Part shown: in pieces, positions 56,899 to 64,000 of the stretch
Layout of the letters: every line of letters begins with the position of its first letter
How positions within the stretch are numbered: position 1 is the stretch's first letter
Assembly (NCBI RefSeq): GCF_021390935.1
Contig: NZ_JAJPUI010000001.1
Span: forward strand, 1,054,001-1,118,000
DNA from: Streptomyces sp. CC228A
GTDB lineage: Bacteria > Actinomycetota > Actinomycetes > Streptomycetales > Streptomycetaceae
DNA length: 64,000 nt
Direction of reading: 5' to 3'
Notes under the pieces: model-generated
Database searches by the model: none
What the model was told of the DNA's origin: nothing
The model's input: the letters and a program-made list of their open reading frames with translations, nothing else
Position numbers and translations under genes: made by a program

Positions 56899-57408
56899 CG
56901 CCCGGCCCCGCGTTCCGTGCCCCCGCCCCCGGCGGGGGCACGCGCGCGCCACGCCCCGGCAACGGCCGCGGTGCCGTCCGGCCGCTGAAGTACCGACGCC
57001 GCGCGCCCGGCCCCGTCGCTCCACCGGCCCCCTCCCGCACGCAGCCGCACGCGAAGGCGGCTCCGCACCCGTGGGCGCGCCCAGCCCCGCACCGCCCGGC
57101 GGCCTCCCCCACGCGGCGCCACCCCGACTGCGCCACGCCCCGCCCTGATGCGCTCCCGCCCCAGTGGCCCCCGACTCCTTGCACACGCGGCCGCCACCCC
57201 TCCAAGGCGGCTCCGCGCCCGGGAGCGCGCCCAGCCCCGCACCGCCCGGCGGCCGACCCTCCGGCACCCGGCACCCGGCACCCGGCACCCGGCACACCGG
57301 CCTTCCGCCGGAGCAACGCCACAGCATTCCGTCGAGCCGCAGGCAGGGGAAGGCTCATGTCGGATTTCCGCCAGCGCCAGGGGCCGCGCGTCGCGGATGC
57401 TGGACAGC
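56899..57408. repeat. Gene-free region with direct repeats
   Basis: A 51-bp block at 57054-57104 recurs at 57204-57254, exactly 150 bp later, with a few differences. Beyond it, CGGCACC is repeated about five times (57262-57297). I see no gene; the frames that cross it are C-rich shadows. Confidence 0.65.
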
Positions 57409-58923
57409 ATGCACACCGACACCGAGCGCTGCGTGCGGGCCGTCCGCTCGAAGGACGCCCGCTTCGATGGCTGGTTCTTCACCGCCGTCCTCACCACCCG
57501 CATCTACTGCCGCCCCAGCTGCCCGGTCGTGCCGCCCAAGCCGCAGAACATGGTGTTCTACCCCAGCGCGGCCGCCTGCCAGCAGGCCGGCTTCCGGGCC
57601 TGCAAACGCTGCCGGCCCGACACCAGCCCCGGCTCCCCGGAGTGGAACGCGCGCGCCGACACCGTCGCCCGCGCCATGCGCCTCATCAGGGACGGTGTCG
57701 TCGACCGGGAGGGCGTGCCCGGTCTCGCCGCCCGGCTCGGCTACTCGACCCGGCAGATCGAACGCCAGCTGCGCGCCGAACTCGGCGCGGGCCCCCTGGC
57801 CCTGGCGCGAGCCCAGCGAGCCCAGACCGCCCGCGTCCTCATCGAGACCACCGACCTGCCGTTCGCGGACGTCGCCTTCGCCGCAGGCTTCTCCTCGGTG
57901 CGTACCTTCAACGAGACCGTACGGGAGGTCTTCGCGCTCGCCCCCGGCGAACTGCGCGGCCGCGCCGCCCGCAGCGCGGGTCCCGCCGGCCGGGCCACCG
58001 CACCCGGGGCCATCAGCCTCCGCCTCCCGTACCGCAGGCCGCTGCACCCGTCCAACCTCTTCGGCCACCTCGCGGCGACGGCCGTCCCCGGCGTGGAGGA
58101 GTGGCTGCCGCGCGGCCTCGACAGCGCGGACGGCGTACCGACCGGCTCCTACCGGCGCACCCTCCGCCTCCCGTACGGGCACGGCATCGCCACCCTCGCC
58201 CCGCGCGACGGCCACATCGCCTGCCGCCTCACCCTCACCGACCTCCGCGACCTCACCCACGCCATCAGCCGCTGCCGCTGGCTCCTCGACCTGGACGCCG
58301 ACCCCGTCGCCGTCGACGAGCAGCTGCGCACCGACCCGATGCTCGCGCCCCTCGTCGACGCCGCGCCCGGCCGCCGGGTGCCCCGGACCGTCGACCCCGC
58401 CGAGTTCGCCGTCCGGGCCGTGCTCGGCCAGCAGGTCTCCACCGCTGCCGCCCGCACCCACGCCGGGCGCCTCGCCGCCGCCCACGGCACCCCCGTCGAC
58501 GACCCCGAGGGCGGCTTGACCCGCCTGTTCCCCACGCCCGAGGCGCTGGCCGGGCTCGACCCCGGCACCCTGGCACTGCCGCGGTCCCGCCGTGCCACAC
58601 TGACCAGGCTCGCCGCCGCCCTCGCCGACGGCACCGTCACCCTCGGCCCGGACAGCGACTGGGACGAGGCCCGCGCCCGCCTCCGCGCGCTCCCCGGCTT
58701 CGGCCCCTGGACCGTCGAGGCCGTCGCCATGCGGGGCCTCGGCGACCCGGACGCCTTCCTCCCCACCGACCTCGGGGTGCGCAAGGCGGCAGCGGCCCTG
58801 GGGCTGCCCGGCACGCCCGCCGCGCTCACCGCCCGCGCAGCCGCCTGGCGGCCCTGGCGCGCCTACGCCGTGCAGTACCTGTGGGCCACCGACAGCCACC
58901 CGATCAACCACCTGCCCGACTGA
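57409..58923 (+). CDS. Ada-AlkA fusion: methylphosphotriester-DNA sensor with 3-methyladenine DNA glycosylase
   Basis: A protein of about 504 residues with four parts: an N-terminal Ada zinc domain (YCRPSCPV and CKRCRPD supply four Cys, one able to accept a methyl group), an AraC-type helix-turn-helix (VPGLAARLGYSTRQIERQL, VAFAAGFSSVRTFNETV), an AlkA N-terminal domain, and a helix-hairpin-helix glycosylase core (LRALPGFGPWTVEAVAMRGL) with the catalytic Asp in LPTDLGVRKA. It probably senses methylated phosphate groups and removes alkylated bases. Starts at 57397 and 57409 are both possible; family members begin at MH. It is followed after 12 nt by ogt. Confidence 0.92.
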   Translation: MHTDTERCVRAVRSKDARFDGWFFTAVLTTRIYCRPSCPVVPPKPQNMVFYPSAAACQQAGFRACKRCRPDTSPGSPEWNARADTVARAMRLIRDGVVDREGVPGLAARLGYSTRQIERQLRAELGAGPLALARAQRAQTARVLIETTDLPFADVAFAAGFSSVRTFNETVREVFALAPGELRGRAARSAGPAGRATAPGAISLRLPYRRPLHPSNLFGHLAATAVPGVEEWLPRGLDSADGVPTGSYRRTLRLPYGHGIATLAPRDGHIACRLTLTDLRDLTHAISRCRWLLDLDADPVAVDEQLRTDPMLAPLVDAAPGRRVPRTVDPAEFAVRAVLGQQVSTAAARTHAGRLAAAHGTPVDDPEGGLTRLFPTPEALAGLDPGTLALPRSRRATLTRLAAALADGTVTLGPDSDWDEARARLRALPGFGPWTVEAVAMRGLGDPDAFLPTDLGVRKAAAALGLPGTPAALTARAAAWRPWRAYAVQYLWATDSHPINHLPD

Positions 58924-58935
58924 GGGAGCACGCCC

Positions 58936-59439
58936 ATGACGCACCGCAGCCACACCGTCGTCGACAGCCCGTACGGCCCGCTCACCCTCGTCGCCACCGA
59001 CGGCGTCCTCAGCGGGCTGTACATGACGGACCAGCGCCACCGGCCGCCGGAGGAGGCCTTCGGCGCGCCCGACCCCCGCCCGTTCACCGAGGCCGCCCGC
59101 CAGCTCGACTCCTACTTCCGCCGCGACCTCACGTCCTTCGACCTGCCCCTCCACCTGCACGGCACCCCGTTCCAGCGCGCCGTGTGGCAGCGGCTGCTGA
59201 CCATCCCGTACGGCGAGACCCGCAGCTACGGGGAGCTCGCGGAGCAGCTCGGCAACCCGGCCGCCTCCCGCGCCGTCGGCCTCGCCAACGGCCGCAACCC
59301 CGTGGGGATCATCGTCCCCTGCCACCGCGTCGTCGGCGCCGACGGCGCCCTCACCGGCTACGGCGGCGGCCTGGACCGCAAGCGCCGCCTGCTGGCCTTC
59401 GAAAGCAGCGCCCGAAGCGCACCCCAGGCCCTGTTCTAG
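58936..59439 (+). CDS. ogt: Methylated-DNA-protein cysteine methyltransferase
   Basis: A 167-residue suicide repair protein that takes methyl groups from O6-methylguanine onto the Cys of the PCHRV motif (IIVPCHRVVGADG). The DNA-recognition helix lies in TRSYGELAEQLGNPAASRAVG, and the N-terminal domain is the usual small ribonuclease-like fold. It forms an alkylation-repair operon with the Ada-AlkA fusion. Its last four bases overlap the end of the convergent sirtuin gene. Confidence 0.95.
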   Translation: MTHRSHTVVDSPYGPLTLVATDGVLSGLYMTDQRHRPPEEAFGAPDPRPFTEAARQLDSYFRRDLTSFDLPLHLHGTPFQRAVWQRLLTIPYGETRSYGELAEQLGNPAASRAVGLANGRNPVGIIVPCHRVVGADGALTGYGGGLDRKRRLLAFESSARSAPQALF

Positions 59440-60161
59440 GAGGGCGCGAGCCGGTCCAGCAGCGTCGGGAGGGCAGTCCTGATGGGTTCGCGCACGACCT
59501 CGGCGGCCAGCGCGTCGTAGGGGGTGGGCTCGGCGTTCACGACCACGAGCCGCGCCCCGTGCTCCGCGGCGATCCCGGCCAGCGACGCCGCAGGCTGCAC
59601 CCGCAGCGACGAGCCCACCGCGACGAACACCTCGGCCGCCTTCGCGATCCCCACCGCCCGATGCAGCACGTCCGGGTCCAGCCGCTGCCCGAACATCACC
59701 GTGGCCGACTTCAGGATGCCGCCGCACGCCGTGCACGCCGGATCGGCATCGCCGGCACGCACCCGTTCCAGCGCGTCGCCCATCGAGGACCGCGCCTGGC
59801 ACGCCGTGCACACGACGGCCCGCGCGGTGCCGTGGAGTTCCAGCACCTTGTGCGGCGGCATCCCGCCCGCCTGGTGCAGCCCGTCCACATTCTGGGTCAG
59901 GACCCGCACGGCGAACCCGGGCGTGCGGTCGAGCGCGGCGATGGCCCGGTGCGCCGCGTTCGGCTCGGCCCGCAGGACCGGTCCGTCCAGGCGTATCCGC
60001 CAGGCGCGCCGCCGGACCTCCGGGTCGCTCATGTACGCGTCGTACGCGACGAGCTTCTCCGCCGCCGGATCCTTCCGCCACACCCCGTTCGGCCCCCGGT
60101 AGTCCGGGATCCCGGAGTCCGTCGAGATGCCCGCCCCGCTGAGGAACGCCACCATCGTCAT
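59436..60161 (-). CDS. cobB: NAD-dependent protein deacylase, SIR2 family
   Basis: A 241-residue sirtuin. NAD-binding motifs are SGAGISTDSGIPDYRG and LTQNVDGLHQAGG; the catalytic His is in LELHGTA. A Cys4 zinc module (CTAC and later CTAC) and the VGSSLRVQPAASL loop follow. It should deacylate lysines, forming nicotinamide and O-acyl-ADP-ribose. The ATG at 60161 is chosen; two neighbouring in-frame ATGs (60179, 60155) are possible. The gene name is by analogy with bacterial CobB and has no tie to cobalamin here. Confidence 0.93.
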   Translation of the reverse strand: MTMVAFLSGAGISTDSGIPDYRGPNGVWRKDPAAEKLVAYDAYMSDPEVRRRAWRIRLDGPVLRAEPNAAHRAIAALDRTPGFAVRVLTQNVDGLHQAGGMPPHKVLELHGTARAVVCTACQARSSMGDALERVRAGDADPACTACGGILKSATVMFGQRLDPDVLHRAVGIAKAAEVFVAVGSSLRVQPAASLAGIAAEHGARLVVVNAEPTPYDALAAEVVREPIRTALPTLLDRLAPS

Positions 60162-60250
60162 GCTTCCGAGCCTAGGCACCCCGCACCGCGGCGGGCGAAC
60201 GGGCAGGCGAACGGGTACCCGTCCCGCCGGATCGCCGGTAGAGTCCGGGC

Positions 60251-60451
60251 ATGGCTCGGGTGAACATCGGCGTGGACGCCGAACTCGTCGTGGAGGTCAT
60301 GGTGTTGGCGGGGGTCGGCAACCCGCAGGACGCCGTGGAGCTGGTGCTGCGCGACTACATCAAGCGGGGGCACCGCACCGAGGCCCGCACCGCCTCCCCC
60401 GACGAGGACCTCCGCGTCCGCGAGCCCCGGTCCGACGGCCACGCCGGCTGA
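60251..60451 (+). CDS. VapB-like type II antitoxin (DUF2191)
   Basis: A 66-residue protein starting MARVNIGVDAELVVEVMV, with the VGNPQDAVELVLRDYIKRG helix pair typical of the VapB/DUF2191 ribbon-helix-helix antitoxins. The C-terminal 20 residues are polar and would bind a toxin. No PIN-domain gene lies beside it, so it is either an orphan or a solitary regulator, as is common for this family in Streptomyces. Confidence 0.75.
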   Translation: MARVNIGVDAELVVEVMVLAGVGNPQDAVELVLRDYIKRGHRTEARTASPDEDLRVREPRSDGHAG

Positions 60452-60466
60452 CGCCCGGCCCCGTCG

Positions 60467-60958
60467 TCAGCGCTCCGGGCGGCCGTCGACCAGCTCCGCG
60501 GGGCCGGTGCCCGCTGCCAGGGCGTCCAGCGCGGCCCGCACCCGCGGGCCCAGCGCCCCGGGGAGGTACGCAGCGGCCTCCTCCGGCTCCACCAGCTTCC
60601 AGGACAGCAGCTCCGACTCCTGCAGCCGGATCGCCCGGAACTGCTCCCCGTCCAGCACCCCGCCGTCGTACACGTACGCCACCAGCGGCGGACGACCCGG
60701 GCCGCGCACCCAGTCCACGGCGAGCAGCGCACCCGGCTCCACGGCCAGGCCGATCTCCTCGCGCGTCTCCCGGCGCGCGGCCTCCCGCGGCGTCTCGCCG
60801 CCGTCCGACTCCACCGTGCCGCCCGGAAGGGCCCAGCCCTCGCGGTAGTTCGGCTCCACGAGGAGGATCCGCCCGTCGGCGTCCCGGAACAGGCAGGCGG
60901 CGCCGGCCAGCACCTTCGGCAGCCCGGCGATGTACGCGGTGTAGTCGGGCGACGTCAT
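60467..60958 (-). CDS. NUDIX hydrolase
   Basis: A 163-residue NUDIX-fold pyrophosphohydrolase. The NUDIX box reads GGTVESDGGETPREAARRET followed by REEIGL, with two more residues than the usual GX5E spacing, while the metal-binding REExxEE-like core is kept. The substrate is probably a nucleoside diphosphate derivative. The ATG at 60958 lies within 10 nt of the BCCT gene stop on the same strand, so they may share a transcript. Confidence 0.9.
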   Translation of the reverse strand: MTSPDYTAYIAGLPKVLAGAACLFRDADGRILLVEPNYREGWALPGGTVESDGGETPREAARRETREEIGLAVEPGALLAVDWVRGPGRPPLVAYVYDGGVLDGEQFRAIRLQESELLSWKLVEPEEAAAYLPGALGPRVRAALDALAAGTGPAELVDGRPER

Positions 60959-60967
60959 CCGGCCAGC

Positions 60968-62701
60968 CTACCGGCCGGCATCGTCCCCCGGGGGCTCGTC
61001 GCCGCCCTGCCCCGTACGGGTGCGCGCGGCCCGGCGCAGCCGGTGGTGCCGGGTCCCCGACTGCTCCGTCACCGCGTCCCCGACCATCGTCCGCACCACG
61101 TCGCTCAGCCCGTGCAGGCCGTGGTGCCGCGCCGGACCGGCCCCCGGGTCGTCGCGCAGCTCCTTCACCAGCGCCCAGCACAGCAGCAGCATCACCACCA
61201 CGAACGGCAGCGCCACCAGGATCGTCGCCGTCTGGAGCGAGTCGAGACCGCCCACCACCAGGAGCACCGCCGCCACCGACGCCATCAGCACGCCCCACAC
61301 CACGACCAGCCAGGTCGGCGGGTGCAGCGCGCCGCGGCTGGTGAGGGAGCCCATCACGAGGGACGCCGAGTCGGCGCTCGTCACGAAGTACGTCATCACC
61401 AGCACCATCGCCACGAACGACGTGACCGTCCCGATCGGCAGTGCGTCCAGCATCGCGAACAGCGACGCCTCCGCCCCGTCCTGCACCGCCGCCGCCAGGT
61501 CGGCCTGCCCCGTCGACTGCAGGCGCAGCGCCGAGCCGCCCATCACCGAGAACCAGACGACCGTGGCGCCGCTGGGCACCAGCAGCACCCCGATCAGGAA
61601 CTCCCGGATCGTGCGGCCGTGCGAGATCCGGGCGATGAACGTGCCCACGAACGGCGCCCACGACAGCCACCACGCCCAGTAGAAGATCGTCCACGCCCCC
61701 AGCCACTCCGGGTCGGAGAACGCCCCGGTACGGGTCGCCATCGGCAGCAGGTTCTGCAGGTAGCCCCCGATCGACGCGGGGATCGAGTCCAGCACGTACA
61801 CCGTCGGCCCCACCAGGAACACGAACACCATCAGCAGGGCCGCCAGGACGATGTTCAGCGTCGACAGCCACTTCACGCCCCGGTGCAGCCCGGAGAACGC
61901 CGACACCACGAACGCCGCGGACAGCGACGCGATGACGATCAGCTCCGTCGTCAGGTCGGGCGTCACCCCGGCGGTGATGTCGAGTCCCTCCGCGACCTGC
62001 AGCGCACCCAGGCCGAGGCTGGTCGCCGTGCCGAAGACCGTGGCGAACACCGCGAGCAGGTCGATGGCCCTGCCCTGCCAGGACACCGCCCTGCGCGCCC
62101 CGATCAGCGGCACGAACGCCGCGCTCAGCCGGTTGCCGCGCCCCTTGCGGAAGCCCGCGTAGGCCAGCGCGAGACCGGCCACCCCGTAGATCGCCCACGG
62201 GGTGAGGGTCCAGTGGAAGAACGAGTGCTCCATCGCCGCCCGGGCCGCCTCGCCCGACTCGGCGCGGGCGCCGCTGGCCGGCGGGGGGTTCAGGTAGTGC
62301 GTCAGCGGCTCCCCGACTCCGTAGAACATCAGGCCGATGCCCATGCCCGCGCTGAACATCATCGCGATCCACGCCAGGTTCCCGAACTCCGGCTCCGAGT
62401 CGTCCCGGCCCAGCCGGATCCGCCCGAACCTGCTGAAGGCGATGACCAGGCACAGCACCAGGAAGACGTCCGCGGCGACCACGAAGAGCCACCCGAAGGT
62501 GTCCAGCACCCAGCCCAGTCCGGTGGACGACGCCTCGTCGAAGGACTCCTTGCCCAGCCAGGCCCACAGCACCACGGCGGCGACGGCGCCCACGCCGATG
62601 CCGACGACCTTGCGGTCGGGGCGGGCCTCCACCGGATGGCTCGCCGGTCCACCGGGAGCCGGGGTCTCCGGAGGGGTTCGATCGAACGGTTCCGTACTCA
62701 T
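60968..62701 (-). CDS. BCCT-family betaine/choline/carnitine transporter
   Basis: A 577-residue membrane transporter with about twelve transmembrane segments. Two family signatures are clear: GMGIGLMFYGVGEPLTHY and the Trp-rich FYWAWWLSWAPFVGTFIARIS followed by HGRTIREF. It should import a quaternary ammonium osmolyte with sodium or protons. The hydrophilic C-terminal tail of about 65 residues is rich in charge and could sense osmotic stress, as in BetP. It heads a minus-strand unit with the NUDIX gene and diverges from the glycerate kinase gene. Confidence 0.94.
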   Translation of the reverse strand: MSTEPFDRTPPETPAPGGPASHPVEARPDRKVVGIGVGAVAAVVLWAWLGKESFDEASSTGLGWVLDTFGWLFVVAADVFLVLCLVIAFSRFGRIRLGRDDSEPEFGNLAWIAMMFSAGMGIGLMFYGVGEPLTHYLNPPPASGARAESGEAARAAMEHSFFHWTLTPWAIYGVAGLALAYAGFRKGRGNRLSAAFVPLIGARRAVSWQGRAIDLLAVFATVFGTATSLGLGALQVAEGLDITAGVTPDLTTELIVIASLSAAFVVSAFSGLHRGVKWLSTLNIVLAALLMVFVFLVGPTVYVLDSIPASIGGYLQNLLPMATRTGAFSDPEWLGAWTIFYWAWWLSWAPFVGTFIARISHGRTIREFLIGVLLVPSGATVVWFSVMGGSALRLQSTGQADLAAAVQDGAEASLFAMLDALPIGTVTSFVAMVLVMTYFVTSADSASLVMGSLTSRGALHPPTWLVVVWGVLMASVAAVLLVVGGLDSLQTATILVALPFVVVMLLLCWALVKELRDDPGAGPARHHGLHGLSDVVRTMVGDAVTEQSGTRHHRLRRAARTRTGQGGDEPPGDDAGR

Positions 62702-62814
62702 GAGGCACCACTATGGTGCGAAAACTCGTCTTATCGGGGGGTGGCACGCCGTCTGGCGGTATGGATAGGGTCACTCCTGGCGCGACTGCCTGTTCGATAG
62801 CAAGGGATGCAAGA

Positions 62815-63981
62815 GTGACGGACGGAGCAGTTACTGGAGCCGCACCGCGCGCACCGCACGTGCTGGTGGCGGCTGACAAGTTCAAAGGGTCGCTCACGGC
62901 CGTCCAGGTGGCCGAGCGGGTGCGGGCCGGTCTCTGCGCCGGCGCCCCGGGCGTGGAGGTCGAGACCCTGCCGGTCGCCGACGGCGGCGACGGCACGGTG
63001 GCGGCGGCCGTGGCCGCCGGGTTCGAACGGCGTGAGGTCCGCGTGACCGGCCCGCTCGGCGAGCCCGTGACGGCGGCGTTCGCGCTGCGCGACGGCACCG
63101 CCGTCGTGGAGATGGCCGAGGCCTCCGGCCTGCAGCTGCTGCCGGAGGGCGTCTTCGCGCCGCTCACCGCCACCACCTACGGGTCGGGCGAGCTGCTGCG
63201 GGCCGCGCTCGACGCCGGAGCCCGCAGGCTCGTCTTCGGTGTCGGCGGCAGCGCCACCACCGACGGCGGCGCCGGCATGCTCGCGGCGCTCGGCGCGCGG
63301 TTCCTCGACGCGGACGGGCAGCCCGTCGGCCCCGGCGGCGCCGCGCTGGCCGACCTGGCGAGCGCCGACCTGTCGGGCCTGGACCCGCGGCTGGCCGACG
63401 CGGAGGTCGTCCTGGCCAGCGACGTCGACAACCCCCTGACCGGGCCCAAGGGCGCACCCGCGGTGTTCGCCCCGCAGAAGGGCGCCACCCCGGAGGACGT
63501 GGCGGTGCTGGACGCCGCCCTCGTCCACTACGTGAAGGTCCTGGAGCAGGCCGTCGGACCGCGCGCGGCCGAAGCCGCCGTCTCACCCGGCGCGGGCGGC
63601 GCGGGCGGCATCGGCTACGGCGCCCTCGTGGGGCTGGACGCGGGCTTCCGCCCCGGCATCGAGCTGATGCTCGACATCCTGGGCTTCCACGCGGCACTGG
63701 AACGCGCCACCCTCGTGATCACCGGCGAGGGCTCCCTCGACGAGCAGACCCTGCACGGCAAGGCCCCGGCGGGCGTCGCGGCCGCGGCGCGGGCGGCGGG
63801 CGTCGAGGTCGTGGCGGTCTGCGGCCGCCTCGCGCTCCCGCCCGAGGCCCTGGGGCGCGCCGGGATCCGCCGGGCCTACCCGCTGCTGGCGCGGGAGCCC
63901 GATCCGGCGACGTGCATGGCGCAGGCCGGCCCCCTGCTGGAACTGGTGGCCGCCGACCTCGCCCGGGACTTCCTGGCCTGA
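62815..63981 (+). CDS. Glycerate kinase (type I, GarK family)
   Basis: A 388-residue kinase that phosphorylates D-glycerate, feeding glycolysis. Family motifs are VLVAADKFKGSLTA, VADGGDGTVAA, VFGVGGSATTDGGAGML and VITGEGSLDEQTLHGKAP. I use the GTG at 62815, close before the conserved start; the frame is open further upstream to 62713 but runs through the divergent promoter region. It is about 110 bp from the divergent BCCT gene. A short GC hairpin begins after the stop and is cut by the window end. Confidence 0.93.
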   Translation: MTDGAVTGAAPRAPHVLVAADKFKGSLTAVQVAERVRAGLCAGAPGVEVETLPVADGGDGTVAAAVAAGFERREVRVTGPLGEPVTAAFALRDGTAVVEMAEASGLQLLPEGVFAPLTATTYGSGELLRAALDAGARRLVFGVGGSATTDGGAGMLAALGARFLDADGQPVGPGGAALADLASADLSGLDPRLADAEVVLASDVDNPLTGPKGAPAVFAPQKGATPEDVAVLDAALVHYVKVLEQAVGPRAAEAAVSPGAGGAGGIGYGALVGLDAGFRPGIELMLDILGFHAALERATLVITGEGSLDEQTLHGKAPAGVAAAARAAGVEVVAVCGRLALPPEALGRAGIRRAYPLLAREPDPATCMAQAGPLLELVAADLARDFLA

Positions 63982-64000
63982 CGGTCCGCCCCGGCGGGGC

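Noticed and set aside
59436..60161. Sirtuin named CobB considered as part of the cobalamin theme
   Set aside because: The shared name is historical; the protein is a NAD-dependent deacylase, 17 kb from the riboswitches and with no aptamer of its own.

Overview
The window is a high-GC actinobacterial chromosome segment, almost certainly Streptomyces. Codons end in G or C nearly everywhere, GTG starts and 4-nt ATGA/GTGA overlaps are common, and many families present are typical of the genus (LacI-controlled sugar operons, secreted GH10/GH62 enzymes with ricin-type lectin domains, twin-arginine-like lipoprotein leaders). I saw no rRNA, tRNA, CRISPR array or phage gene. About a dozen base deletions at G/C runs break five or six otherwise normal genes. 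They look more like homopolymer errors in the assembly than like decay.

Layout, left to right. 0-2.5 kb: a gamma-glutamyltransferase cut by the window edge, then a multiply frameshifted actinobacterial gene. 2.7-7.3 kb: a reductive pyrimidine (or hydantoin) catabolism operon of beta-ureidopropionase, class III aminotransferase, dihydropyrimidinase and an LLM-type oxidoreductase, preceded by a nested palindrome. 7.9-9.1 kb: an Imm10-like orphan immunity gene and a conserved hypothetical. 9.2-19.2 kb: an L-arabinose island. A chvE-mmsA-mmsB sugar importer diverges from a LacI regulator, followed by araB-araA-araD. Near-identical operators (TTGTTAGCGCT-type) sit at the importer/regulator promoter, at araB, and 18 kb away at a GH62 arabinofuranosidase.

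19.4-33.3 kb: a hemicellulose island. It holds a GH10 xylanase, GH43 and GH3 glycosidases, a LacI regulator, a divergent xylobiose-type ABC importer and the GH62 enzyme. A complete IS21-family element (istA-istB, TG...CA ends, 6-bp target duplication TCGGAG) sits 38 bp upstream of the xylanase start codon and separates it from the glycosidase genes that precede it on the same strand.

33.9-43 kb is the most unusual part. Two cobalamin riboswitches on the minus strand each lead into a translationally coupled operon. One controls a lipoprotein/permease/ATPase importer of the BtuFCD/FecBCD type. The other controls a PduX-like (threonine) GHMP kinase, a cysteine-synthase-like PLP enzyme, an ATP-grasp ligase, an MFS transporter and a SAM methyltransferase. 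Together they look like an undescribed B12-responsive small-molecule pathway with its own export and import. A ferric-reductase-like membrane protein diverges from it.

43-64 kb is mostly ordinary: an amidase carrying the one TTA (bldA) codon I found in a recognised gene, a frameshifted inositol-monophosphatase-family gene, a degenerate GC repeat array, a phytoene-desaturase-like oxidoreductase, a macrodomain protein, a PPC-domain protein, a frameshifted S2P-like protease whose HExxH reads HGLGH next to a retropepsin-like lipoprotein, the lutABC lactate operon, a TetR/FMN-reductase pair with twin operators, an Ada-AlkA fusion with ogt, a sirtuin, a VapB-like orphan antitoxin, a NUDIX hydrolase, a BCCT transporter and a glycerate kinase.
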